From Anisakis pegreffii (lineage: Eukaryota > Nematoda > Chromadorea > Rhabditida > Anisakidae), in the NCBI GenBank assembly GCA_035041965.1, contig JAPYMA010000149.1:62001-126000 (forward strand): 64,000 nt of DNA. The letters run 5' to 3'. The notes below the pieces were generated by a model. The model worked only from the letters and a program-made list of their open reading frames with translations. It did not search any database and was not told the DNA's origin. A program made the translations under genes and the position numbers. This document shows, piece after piece, positions 1 to 12,700 of the stretch (positions are counted from its first letter, which is position 1; each line of letters begins with the position of its first letter).

Positions 1-3000
1 TTTCTCTGGGAGAAGGATGGGTGAGAAAGGTGGGGTAAAACATCTGAAAAAAAGTAGATCAGGGATAAATGCACTTTTGGACATGGCAATAGTGAAACCC
101 ATGAGAAACTGTATGTAAGCATGGGTAATAAGAGCTTTCTTTTCTGGATTTCTTCAAGGCACATAACACTGTAAAAACATTTTGAAACGCAAAAGCATGC
201 ATGCTTTAAGAAGTCGCGTATTGAAAGCGATTTCTTGTCACGGGGGAATTGCAAATTAATTGGAGAAAATTTAGTAATATTCAAAAGAAAATGCAGTAAT
301 ATTCAAAAATTATGGATATGCATTGATTAACTGAAAGCATGTTCTACTTTACTCTAAGGATTAATTTTTATATTCAATTAGTGAATGAATAGTCGATATA
401 AAAAGAAGTTTTTGGCCTTTTAGCTCGAATAATTCACATGAATTAAGAAAGACGGGTGTACTCAGCAAATTTCGATGATTGACTATTGCGATTGCATGAC
501 TGACTTTTATGCGCTTTCTGAAACAATTAATCAATGCTCAATAAGTACCTTGGAAATAACTCTTTAGTAAAGAATTCCTTCATAAACGAATACAAATGAT
601 TCAAAAGAGTAAGCTGCATTACCAATATGGACAGTAATTTGAGTTCTGGAAAAAAGTTATTTTGAGAGCGATCAATTGTGAATGAAAAGGATGGAGTATA
701 AAAATTGCTGTAAAGAGATACAGTTAGATTGGTGGCATTAAGCGCGTTTGGTACAGAGTGATTTGAACAATAGACAGTGTTATGTTCACATTTTGGAATT
801 GTGCGAGGAATAGGTGGAAATTGCAACGAATGCTGAATGCAGATAGGCAGACGGTCGAAACATGATAAAAGTGACCTTGAGTTGGGAGTGGTAAATGGAA
901 GTTGCACGGTGCAAAATTGAATGAATCAATGCACTGAGTACAATCAATCGTTCCGTAATAAAATTAACAATGGGAAATTACTATAAAGAATCGATAAGAA
1001 TACGCAAACGAATATTCATTATAATATCGCACGGTGCACGCAGACGAAATCATTGAAATTGATCAGTTATTAACGTTGACATTCGAAGGTTACGATTAGA
1101 GTTGTTTCGATTGATTCGTTCAGTGAAACATGCTCGTTTTGATGAACGATTGAGGAACGTCAGTCACTACCCGATAACGAAAAGGTTTAGTGGATCGATT
1201 TGGATGGAATAATCCGTTAAATACGATCGTTGAATGGTAAAATAAGCATGGAAATCATGAACGATGCCGAATAACTGCACTGCTCAGCAAGTTTTTCTCA
1301 CAATCGCACGCACATCCTTTTCACACTAACTAAGGAATATTAATAGCTCATAAAAGGCAACGATCAAGAGAACCGTAGAAATTGATTGCAGAATGAATGT
1401 GAAAGATTTCTTTTGCGCACGATCGCATGCAAAAAATTCTCACCGAGAATATGTCAACCAATTAGAAGAAATAAATGAAACCTCATAAATGCAGCGATTT
1501 ATTACCACTGCAGTGAAAGACGGTTCGATTTAAAGACATAATTAGCGGAACAAAACGAACTGGAACGTGCACAATGCGAAAATAAGCGAACAAAAACAGA
1601 ACGAGTTATGCTGCCAACAGATGCACTCAATCAGTAAATTCAACGGACCAATTCAGAAATTCGATAGGAAACAGTTGTAAAAAATACGCAGATATAAAGT
1701 AAGGTCGATGAGGATTATCGATGATTTGAAGCAATTAACGGTATTAAGAATGGATCAGAAAATGCATAATATCACAACAAATCGGCGAATGCATGCACTC
1801 TTTGTAAACACTTCTGATTGTGAATATGATTTGGATTTCGTAGATTTAAGCACATTCAATAACAGTTCTGAAAATAATAACAGTCGTAATAAATATAATA
1901 TTGACCATCGTTTACATAACTGAGAACGGCTATAATTTTATAGTTAATCCAAAACGAGTATTCGCATTAATCTGCAGTTGAGTAGATCTCAACAAATTTA
2001 CGATCCTCGTTAATACAATTATATTGAATCATAAATTCAATGAATAATAGTAAAATTGTCGCCATATATCTCAAATAACCGATCATCATATTTATTTATG
2101 CAAACTGAAATTTCAAACGATCTACGTCGAAAACAGCCGTCATTTCAATAGCCATCTGAACACCGCATCCAATGATTTTAAGTCTTAAGACGGTATTTAA
2201 ACAAATGCAATTCATTTGCATTTAAAGTGGTAACTCAAAAAATTTGAGCAGTCTATTTTCACAATTCCATGACAAGATTCATCGTATAAACACAAATAAC
2301 TCCCTAAAGTCAATACAATCCCAGGATCAACAAATGAATACTGGTATTTGCAAGAAGCTTTCCAATTTTGAATCTTTATCAGAGTGCTTGAAAAATACTT
2401 TTTGTATTCATTGAAGGGCATTTTCCTTGAATAGTATCACCTTTCAGGAAATAACTAAACGAATCAAAAAATAACACCGAGAAGATTCAATGAAGCGTTG
2501 ATAATTCAATCAAATAGAGAATGCGCATCTTGACGTTCGGTAATTATGTGAATATTCGATGAACTGAGGAGGATAAATGCATTCAGGAAAAAGATTCGAA
2601 AGTTATGTAATAAATTGCCGAAAAAGGATGCTCATAAAATTGAGACAAAGAAACCAACAAAATGAGTTTGCAGTTGACTTTCTTTTATTTATTACAACAA
2701 ATGGACGGAATATAATATTTGATGGATAGCATATGCCGAATAAGTGAAGGATGTAGATAAGAGATGATTATTTCAAACTTGTTTCGAAGACATTGAATGA
2801 TTTGGCGATTAAGTGAACGGGTATTTTTGTTGAAGAACGCGTAAGATTAATTTGATCAGCATTTGGTTCAAGATTGAATATTATGAATTTTTGAAGAAGC
2901 AACTGATTTCTTCGTTGAAACGGATATTCATCAATAACGATGTCAATAAGATGAATTTTGATGGGATACAAATATGGTGATCAATCGATTCTTCATTGAC

Positions 3001-3837
3001 TGAAATGACAAGCCTATCAGGTTTCGTGTTTTGTAATCGGGTGGAATGTATATTCATATCGTTTGACGCAAACGAAAACAAACAGCGGGAATGAACTCTT
3101 GTGGTATTGCAGAGCCCTTTCGATAACTGCACAAAAGTGTTTTGTGTGGTTGTGTATCGCAATAAAACTTTTTCTCGAGGACACAACTCAACTCATCCCA
3201 ACATCTCAAGAAGGATTGCTGCATATATGATCACGTCATAGGAGGGAAAATAGCTGACATGAGGAGGTTTGATCAATTGAATTCATAAAAGGATGTAGTG
3301 CATTCAAGAGAACTTCGGATAATATTGTTAAATAGTGCATTAAACTTAAGACAAAAAGAAAAGTTTTTATATTTAATGTGCCTGCGTTTAGTACATTTTA
3401 TGCGACAGTAAACAAGTAAAAGAATGCAATACGACAACGAACAAACTCAGTGAAGCGTGAGAATATTCATATTGACGTGCAGTAAACTAATGCTTAACGG
3501 CAATTAATAACGTCGAAAAGATGGGATGTTCAGTCGTGTTCGAAGTGAACTGATTAATATTCACATCAATACAATAGATATATCAATCCACTTTCTCTAA
3601 TTTTCTATAAAAAGCAAAGGACGTATGAAATAAGTATGGTGATACAGCAAATCGGACACTGCAATCAAGTGGAAGTAAAAAATAGTGAACATTAATTACA
3701 AACCGATAATCAGCAAGCATTTATATAATATAATACCTTATTTCCATTCGTTTCTAAATTTTCATAGAGGCATTCGAAAATTCTTTTGTTTCTCAATATA
3801 GGTGCGTTTTTGAAACAATTATTATCGCTTATTACTA

Positions 3838-3905
3838 AAATAATATTAATAATAATAACAGCAATAATAATAACATAATAATACTAACAGTAATAATAAA
3901 TATAA
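3838..3905. repeat. Imperfect AAT microsatellite
   Basis: An A/T-only run of interrupted AAT/TAA triplets, with a few C or G interruptions. A shorter pure ATA run lies at 4311-4330. Both are simple-sequence DNA with no coding potential. Confidence 0.8.
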
Positions 3906-6418
3906 TATCAAAAAATTGGGTATTCCAAACAAATATGAAAACAGAGTGAATGCAAACAACTGATTAGAATTTACTCATCAATATCTAATACAAATAATAC
4001 GACAGCTCTAACAAACAATACAATATGTGACACATTAACTGACAAATACAATCTAAAGGTAGTGCTGATATTATTACTATCATTGCTATCATTAAAAGAG
4101 ATGTTCAATGATACAGTGATGTCTAACGCAATGAAATGAAACGATTTTTACGACAACTTCTGTAGTTATTGTAATATCGTGGAAATGGTTTATTGCCTCG
4201 TTGTAACTAAAGCTGCTGATGTGATTTCCGCGAAAAACCGCTTGAATATCCAAGAGGTATTATAATATAATGTTCAATAGATGAGAAAGAAGAAGAAAGG
4301 AAGATGGTCAATAATAATAATAATAATAAAAATATGATTGATGATGAATATGATTAAAATGAGGTGAAAAGGGTTAGGTTTAGGTTACACTGAGCATATA
4401 TGGCAGACAGCGTGAGGATGGACGAGGCCATCGTTGTCGTCTGTTTATTCAACCAACAGCAGGATCATTCAGCCACATAAATATGCACCTGCATTAATAA
4501 ATACGTCGATATCACGCACTAAGCAAACGAATGAACCTTTCTGCGACGTACCTCATCCATCTTAGTGCACGTCGAACGTTTGAGGGTCAACTCGGAACGG
4601 TATTGCAGCTAGCATGCTGTCGTTGACTAGTCACCCTTTCATCTCAGTCATTAGCACTGCTCATCGACACGCTACTGCTATTTCTAGCATCATAATAATT
4701 ACCATAATAATAAAACTAAGAACAGCAATCATCACCATACATATGCATTGAATCATACGGATGATCATGCATCGAATCTCTCTTCTACGCAAATGTTTTT
4801 TTGATCTGTGTGCATTCAGCTATATGACGTGTGTGAAACGAATGTGATTGATGGATCGATTTTTTGATCATTATCAGTTAGCGTATATTTAATACGTAAT
4901 CGATCATATTTCTTATCCCTTCAATATTGTACGTATTTGCAATGCAACACCACTGATCTATGAACAATTAAGATCAAACACTACAATGGATGATTATTGG
5001 ATTGGATCAATGATAAAAAGATGTATGTTCAAAAACTTTAAGCAAATAGTAAAAGTCTGTTACTGAAATTATTCGTTCCATTTTATTGATTATTTATGAA
5101 AGCATTATTTGCAATTGCTATTCGTAAGCAATACCAAAACACAGCGCTTCTGCAGAACAGTTCACCAAAAGGAACACTAATAGTAAGTATGATCAACTGC
5201 GATGGATAGATGGGTTGTCCGATCAGTGAGACACATCCTTCTTTGAAATATTATATTAAAGATCGTTCGAATGAATCCTTAAGTTTTGAGTTGTCATGTG
5301 CAAACGTAATAAATAATCTCTCAATTCCAGAGCTGCCTTACTACGATTCAACAAACAATTATGCTTGAATGATGTAAACGATCTGAGCGCTCTTGTAAAT
5401 ATGCAGTGCAAAACACTTATAAAATCCATCGTTGAGTATCTCACAAAATGCACCAATATAATGAGTAAATAATATGAAAATGATGAGTGCATCGCCACGA
5501 TTTGTATTGTGGTTTGTTTTGCAGTTGGGTGGAATGAATGGCGTTCACTGAAGCGTTCCTCTCATCGTTACTGCCAATAAGCGCAAACATCAGACGGACA
5601 TTTCGAATGGCTCGTGTTCCATTATCATTAATCGTGTTGAATATGTACAGTCGGAAATAGGTGTTTCTGAAGTGAGACAGTAGGCACTACCTGACCTTCG
5701 ACGTGTTCAGGTCACCTCTATTATTATAACTTTAATAGGTTCATTCAATGGAACTAACACATAATTATTACACTCGTATTAATTATACGTGTTCATCATC
5801 AATGTTTACACAATGTGTCACTCAGTCTATGCGCTAAACCACTTCCTCAAATCAATTCAAGGTCTTGTATTGTCCAAATAAAATTTCACATTTACCTAAC
5901 AACGAACTATATAATCAGCCAGCTTTTCAATGTGCGAATGATTTCAATCTCACGCTGTCAGTAATAACAATAAAACAAAAAAGTGAAAACGACCTCTTCC
6001 TCACTTGTAGCGATATACGCAAATAGACCCGTAATAAATAGCATAAAAATGATCATCCGTATTATCTGTGGGTAGTTTGAGTAAAGTCGAGTACCATAAT
6101 TAAGGATTTTTCAGTTTCGAAAAATTGTTGATAATTCTTCATGATTAGGACTGATTGTAATGAACTATTGGATAATTAATGGTGAAATGTTGGGCAATTA
6201 CGCTGATGATATGAGCATAATGCATTTGCTTTAATCATATCATGGCTCAATAATAATGATCTCAACAAAAATCGCAAATGATAGCCTTAGGAGTGAATAA
6301 TGAACGCGTACGACTTTGCTGCACTGAAACGACCATACCAAATAGGATGTTTGCAAGAAGGAATTATTGTAGGATTTTATTCGAGCTATGCAAAGCTGCT
6401 TGAATAGCAGAACAGACA

Positions 6419-6437
6419 AACCAACCAACCAACCAAC
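6419..6437. repeat. AACC tetranucleotide microsatellite
   Basis: Four to five tandem AACC units. A second low-complexity patch made of AAC and AAT triplets lies at about 6708-6753. Both are short and interrupted. Confidence 0.75.
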
Positions 6438-8663
6438 AAGGAATTGAAAGGAGATGAATGCGACATCAACTTGCAACAAATAAAAAACAAACATCACAAC
6501 AATGACGAAATCGTGTGCAATTGATGATATAAACGAGATTAATACAACAATATTCATCATTCACTTGTGAATTCCTACTGTTGTATCATTATTCAGCACA
6601 AAACAAAATTACATCATAAACAAACAAATAAATAAACAAATAACATCGGGAAATAATCGTTATTTTAAAGTGTTATCTGATGAATGTGAGATTAACTGTT
6701 ATCAGCAATAGTAACAACAATAACAACAATAGTAATAACAACAAATAATAATTAACTGCAAAAACAGTGCCAAACAAATAACTCTATACTACAGGTATGC
6801 AGTTGAATTGACCAATAAATAAGTAACAATATACAGTGAAATGATAACAATACAAAACCGTTCGCGATGTCATCGAATAAAAACCGACTATCGCACCTAT
6901 TGGAACGCATCAACAAACAATAAAATACTATCATACAGTTCAAATCCAAAATAAACAGATACATAACTCCATAGAAACAAGTATCATACAAACGATTAGT
7001 TCAACGAACGACAATTCACATTTCGTTCTGCTTCTGCGTCTTTTTCCATTACTATCGGTGATGTTAGCAATGACTTAGCGATACGCTCTCAGCAATCCAA
7101 ACTAAGCGAATGACTGCTGTCAAGAACCACCCAACCGTCAAGGAATTGAAAACATCGATTATCGTTACCTCAAAGCTTCAATCCAACTTCTTTCAAGAAG
7201 ACCAGTTCAAAACATGACTGCTGAAGCTGTTAATAGGTGAAAATGACGATTTACACGATGACATAATCGGTTGGAAGCAGTCAAACAAATCTTCACAAGA
7301 GTGAAACAGATGAATCATACAACATGATACAATACAGCTCAAATGAACAGTACAGCGGACAAACTGCACGACAATAAATTAATAATAATAACAATATAAT
7401 GAATTGTAGAAGTAGAAATGTTACGTTACATCCAGGTACGATTGTGAACATCACGAGATTTGAGACGAGTATTTTGAAGGAGGAATAAAATGGTTTTAAT
7501 AGTTACGGCTTTGCACCATATCCATTAATCAGCTGTGATTTCGAATAAAACTTAACAAAAACACAATGTAAAGTACGAAAAGAAACAAACTTGAATGAAC
7601 ACACAGAAACACATTCATATTTACAAGTGTAAAGTCGACACACAACAGTACTAATAGTATTCAGCAGAATATCATTTCACAAGGTGGAATCTAACAAAAT
7701 AAATCAAAATCAAGAAATAAAACTGACCAAACAGTGGACAATGCTGAACAAATTATACCCCGCCGCTATACATTCAACGAGCAAACGCCGTCAACATAAT
7801 TAATATGAATAATACAAGCAACAACATTAAATAATACAGCAAACGGAGTGAATGGTTTTAATAAGATATTCGCATTATACTGCGACACTCTAAGAGCAGT
7901 AACAACAATAACAACCATACAATTCATCAGAAAGTGAGCAAAAATACAAACTGCGATATGCTCACTTCGAATGATTTATTCCACGCAAAATGACACGATC
8001 AACATTTAACTCAATCAATCAACGAGCCTTTATCATTCATTACCAATGATTTAAAACAACTTTCGACTGAATATTTTCTCATTTTGAGACAAATGAATTT
8101 ACATAGTGCATTCCAAAAAATTACTTCTCGTAACGATATTCAGGAAGAGAATTATTCAAAAACAATAACAAATGAGATACATCAAAAAATACCACGTGAT
8201 GACAAGTAAAGACGAACATAGAAGGAAGGCATTACATACAGAACGGTGCCCGTTAACTGAGTACTTTATCCACCATCCCAATTTTTCCTTTACGACTCCA
8301 GACAATATATCAGAATTCGATTGGAAAACTGTTAAATCAAATGAAAATCTGATTTGGGTCGCATGTCTTAATAATCATGTGATTACATTCTACTGATGTC
8401 ATGAACAGGACTGCATTGACAGCGACATTTGTGGTGAGGAATTGAAACTCAAATCCTCGACTTTGAAATTTTTTGTTCAATTTTGGCACAAAAATATGTC
8501 CAAAACTATTTAGAAACGATCGTGAGTATCTGTGACAATGTTAGGGAATTAGAAGAAGGATGACAGAAAGGAGAGAATGAATGAGGTTGGAGAGTAGAAC
8601 TGAATTTGGAATTGACAATAAAATGACGCAAAGAGGATATGGAAGTGTGAATGTATCGAGCGA

Positions 8664-9755
8664 TCAATCGGTCGCAACTGGAGTGGGTGCGGTGAGTCGA
8701 GGGTGTTTGAGACGTTTGAGTCGCTTCGAGAAGTTGTACCTCAATTGTTTCCAACGTTTTGTGTAGAACTTATGCAATGATATACCCGCCTTACCGATCT
8801 CGGATTCATCCTCGTTGAAAGTTCGACAATTTTCGAACATTAAATCAAGATCCTCTAGGAAAGCATCTTGAGATATGTACCTAAAACAAAAATCTACTTA
8901 GAATTTCATTCAAACACTCAACTGGCTTACGGATACGAGATTAATCGAAACGATTTCTGATGCTACATAAAACGGAACGTTGAAGCAGATCGTTGCCAAG
9001 ATCTGACTCAAAATTAAACAAATTGAGCAGTTTTCAGAACTCAAATAATGGCAAGAAAAGGGAATTTCAACGATTTCATCAGCAAAGCAGAAAAAAGACT
9101 GAAACGATAGGACAGCAAATCAATACTGTCGAACAACTTACTTATTATTTTGTATATTCGTGCGTATCAGTGTTAAATCGATGGGTCGTTTGATGATCTT
9201 CTTGTATAACGGCACGAGTTTTAGATCAACTGGATAGTGGAATGGTAACGCTTCAGGTTGATTCCACATTTCATCGACCATTGCACTGCAGAATGTAAAT
9301 TTGATGAAAGTTAAACGAAATCGGCTGATGTCTTTAAATAACATTTTAGACAGTTAAATATTAGCATCATTTTTGAGAGTTCAGAAAATACGAATGACCT
9401 CTGTCGAAGTGTTTCACACTGTAAACGTCTCGTTTACGATTACGTTTGAATAAATATGGATTAATGAAAGAACTCACTTAAAAAGAGCAATCATCATATC
9501 GTGTGGAAAGTCATAATCGGGTGGTGTTGATTTTCGTTTAGGAGCACTGTGAGAATGATGGTGATGATGTTTCTTCGGTGATTCACTTTTAGCTGCACCG
9601 CCGCATAAAGAAGAGTTGTTGACTTGCAGTGAGCCATTGTGAAGGTTTCCATTCTCTTTCTCGGCATGATTTTCCCGATCATCAACAACACGACTACGCT
9701 CCACACCGCTACCGTTCAACAAACTGTTCGACAGCTCTACCGACGAACCATCAGC
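8664..9755 (-). other. baz-2: Bromodomain-encoding exons 25-27 of baz-2
   Basis: Exon 25 carries a basic, His-rich linker (five consecutive His at about 9560) and then helix Z of the bromodomain. Exon 26 gives the ZA loop with the PFHYPVD and [15 protein letters not shown] segments. Exon 27 gives [19 protein letters not shown], including the conserved Asn-Cys and Phe-Asn of the acetyl-lysine pocket (the FNEDES stretch is typical of BAZ2). A short basic tail then ends at TGA. The pocket residues look intact, so acetyl-lysine binding is expected. Confidence 0.93.
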
Positions 9756-12700
9756 CTGAAATTAGATGAGCGTTTGCAATTGACAACAAAAAGAGTTCAT
9801 TAGTTTTTCGCAACACACATAATGAAAACAATATTCTTGTTCCATTGACGCAGACTTACATTCAAGCAACCCGGGCATGTCCACTGTTTGGGGTCGGTGA
9901 CAGCAGGAGAACGATCAAAGCAAGCGATATGATAACCGTTGTAACACTTCGAGCAGATTGCCATTGGTTGTGGAGGTGAATGGCGTGCACACAGCAGACA
10001 TACATTCTTACGACATGCTCGTTGCACACACAACGGACAGTACCATTCCCCTTCGGGCACTGACTCGATGCGAGGCTGAAATTATTTGACATCGTCGTCT
10101 CGTCGATGATAAACGTACCGATTCTCTGAGGCTAATGCCAATAAGCTTTCTTTTGTATAAACTCCCATGAAAAGCCATCAATATTCAAAAGCGATATGAA
10201 TCGTACCCGAAAGCAATACATATGGTATCCCATATCGCACGCATCACACAGCAACAATTGGCTCTCGTTTTCACTCGTTCTACATATCTGACAACTCGCC
10301 TTCATTATCGACTTCTCCCAAGCTATTGCCGAATCGAGTGCCTAAAAACAATTGAACATTCATCATTTTGTTAACTAGATTATTACTGTCACAACAATGC
10401 CTGTATTCGTGGCAAAGCTCACCTGGAGTCCGAACATTAATTGACCGCCGGTGGTTGACTCTTCGACATATTTTCGCCATCTCAACATCAGCTCAGTATC
10501 ACCACTCTCATCGACAACGATGTTGCCCGTATTATCCAGTTGATCACCCGCGGTACTTGTTTCACGAGAGTCGTTTCTCGATTCCGACTCACAAGTCGTA
10601 CTTTCTGAATCAATCGTTCCGCCTTCCACGTTTTGTAAACCCAATACACGTTCAACAGGTATCCATGAACTTAAACATTTAAACCTTTAATTATTGTCAC
10701 AAAATAACGTAGCTCATCTCAAAATGATATGACTGAAATCAAAAGCTAAAACCATTTCACTGAAAATTCATTAAGCTTACTAACCCAGCATGGTACCGAT
10801 GCAGAAAATAGCGTCGTTCGATATTCCTCTCAATCTCCAGCAAACGTTGTTTCAGCGCGTTGAATTCTTCGTATTCACTAAGAGATCTTTGATCTTCAGG
10901 TTTCGTCTCAATTGATTCGTAATCGTCTTCCTGATTCCACGCCTCTTGACTATCCTCACTTTCTGTATCATCGTCTTGGTTTGTTGCCGAACCAGGAATT
11001 GCCTTCAAATAACAAATTAATTTACCTCAGCGCTACAAAAATTCGCAAAAACACTGATAATAACGCATAAAAAAGTGAAATATTTTGAATGTACATGATT
11101 GCGTAAATTCATACATAAACTTACATGGCAATGGACGTTGGCAGCAACAACTTTTTGTTCGAATGATGTGATAAGCACTGATAACCTCCTGATAGTGGCT
11201 GTATAAAGTTGGTGTTTTGTCAGGACACATTTCGTCGGTGATAACGACACTAAAATACGTTGCAGGTTATGAGCGACAAAGCGATTTCACATTAAAACGA
11301 CCGCTTTTACAGCGAGCAATAAACTTTCTCAAGAATTTTTTTAAAATTTCGCACTCACTCCGTTTTCAAACTCTTAATCTCACGCTTAAAAAAAAAGGAA
11401 ATGAAACCTTCTTAATTTTAGAAAAATAAAATTATAAAAACTTACACGGTGGATTCTGAGGGAACTCGTAAGTATCTTTGGTCAGGACTCTATGCAGAAG
11501 TCTTTCACGTATGCCTCTCCCGTGCAATGCGCCACGTAACTGTTCCATTTGTTTATCGGTTTTGATGATCCACCATCCACGTTTACATCGATTATCCATA
11601 CGACGAAGACGCACTTAAATAAGATCTGTTTCCGTGAGAGGATGAGATAGACATTATTTGATAATGAGGTATGCCATCGAATCTTATGCTCAACAAATGC
11701 TTTAACAACAGCGTTATGAATGAGGATTTATGATGGAACCGAATGCAACAATTTACTTCGACTCTAACAAGAAATCTTCAAAACTCAACAATCAAATCGA
11801 AATTCAAACCTTTTTTGCCTTTTTCGGGTCTTTCTTGTTCACCGCAAAGACAGTCCAATACATCTTCAACGCATGCGATCACATCGGGATCAACAAAATG
11901 GTATGAATCCTCTGAACATGGAAATGGTCAAAACACAATCTTGTGATGTAGAATATGAAACTGAATACGAATGAACTGAAGTGAGATGTGAAGCAAATGA
12001 CAATAATCTATATTTCGTAGGAAACAAGAAAATAACCTTTGATAGAAGGTGGATCGCGATGACACGTCACATCGAGGTTCACGGATGGATTGTGCGGTGC
12101 TGCGGAGGCGACACTTTCGACGAGAGTATTGCCAAGTCGAGGAATCATCCAATAGAAACGATGGTAACGGTCCTAAATTTTTTTCATTCATTTACAGTTT
12201 TCTTTCTTTAAAAACGACACTCCTCAACGACACAAATATATCAACATCCTAATGAAGATAAAGCAAAGTCACCTATGCAATAGGCGTTTTCTTTCCGAAC
12301 AGACATTCATATCAATTCAAGTGTCGATGCAAAAAGGCATTCATATCAATACACCAAAAATTAACTCAAGTACTTGATTCCACATAGAATGAAACTGTTC
12401 GAACGAAGTGTCAATGAATCATTACCTGTCCTAATGGTTGTATGCGAACACGATCTCCTAATAAATTGTGCTTTTTGCGAAGTTCTTCAGCCTCCATATT
12501 CAACTTTTCTATATACACATCTAATTCTTCGACATTCATCGCTTCTTCCTGTAAACATTCATAAAATCAAAACCGCTCGAATAACACCAATTCACCTCCG
12601 TCTCACAATCAATCGCTATTTGAGAAATGACATCAAAAATGTCTGAGTTCGAAACATTCCACTGAGCAATCCAAATCCTACGAAAATACACATTCAGCAG

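Larger units (their letters stand above)
1..8663. other. Gene-poor flank downstream of the BAZ2 gene
   Basis: No gene is supportable in this stretch. It is AT-rich and holds short AAT/ATA, AACC and AAC microsatellites, listed separately. Short open frames exist on both strands; the longest is 126 codons, minus, 527-907. None shows conserved motifs or a phase-consistent chain of splice junctions. A GC-richer patch at about 4380-4700 contains an exon-like ATG segment, reported as a finding. The segment just below 8664 should contain the 3' UTR of the minus-strand BAZ2 gene. No polyadenylation site can be fixed with confidence. Confidence 0.5.

Noticed and set aside
527..907. 126-codon minus-strand frame.
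   Set aside because: No motif, no splice context, and composition like translated AT-rich non-coding DNA.
4370..4386. TTAGG-containing stretch resembling the nematode telomere repeat TTAGGC.
   Set aside because: Only two imperfect units (TTAGGT), so not an interstitial telomere array.
9494..9706. 70-codon minus frame inside baz-2.
   Set aside because: Out-of-frame shadow of exon 25.
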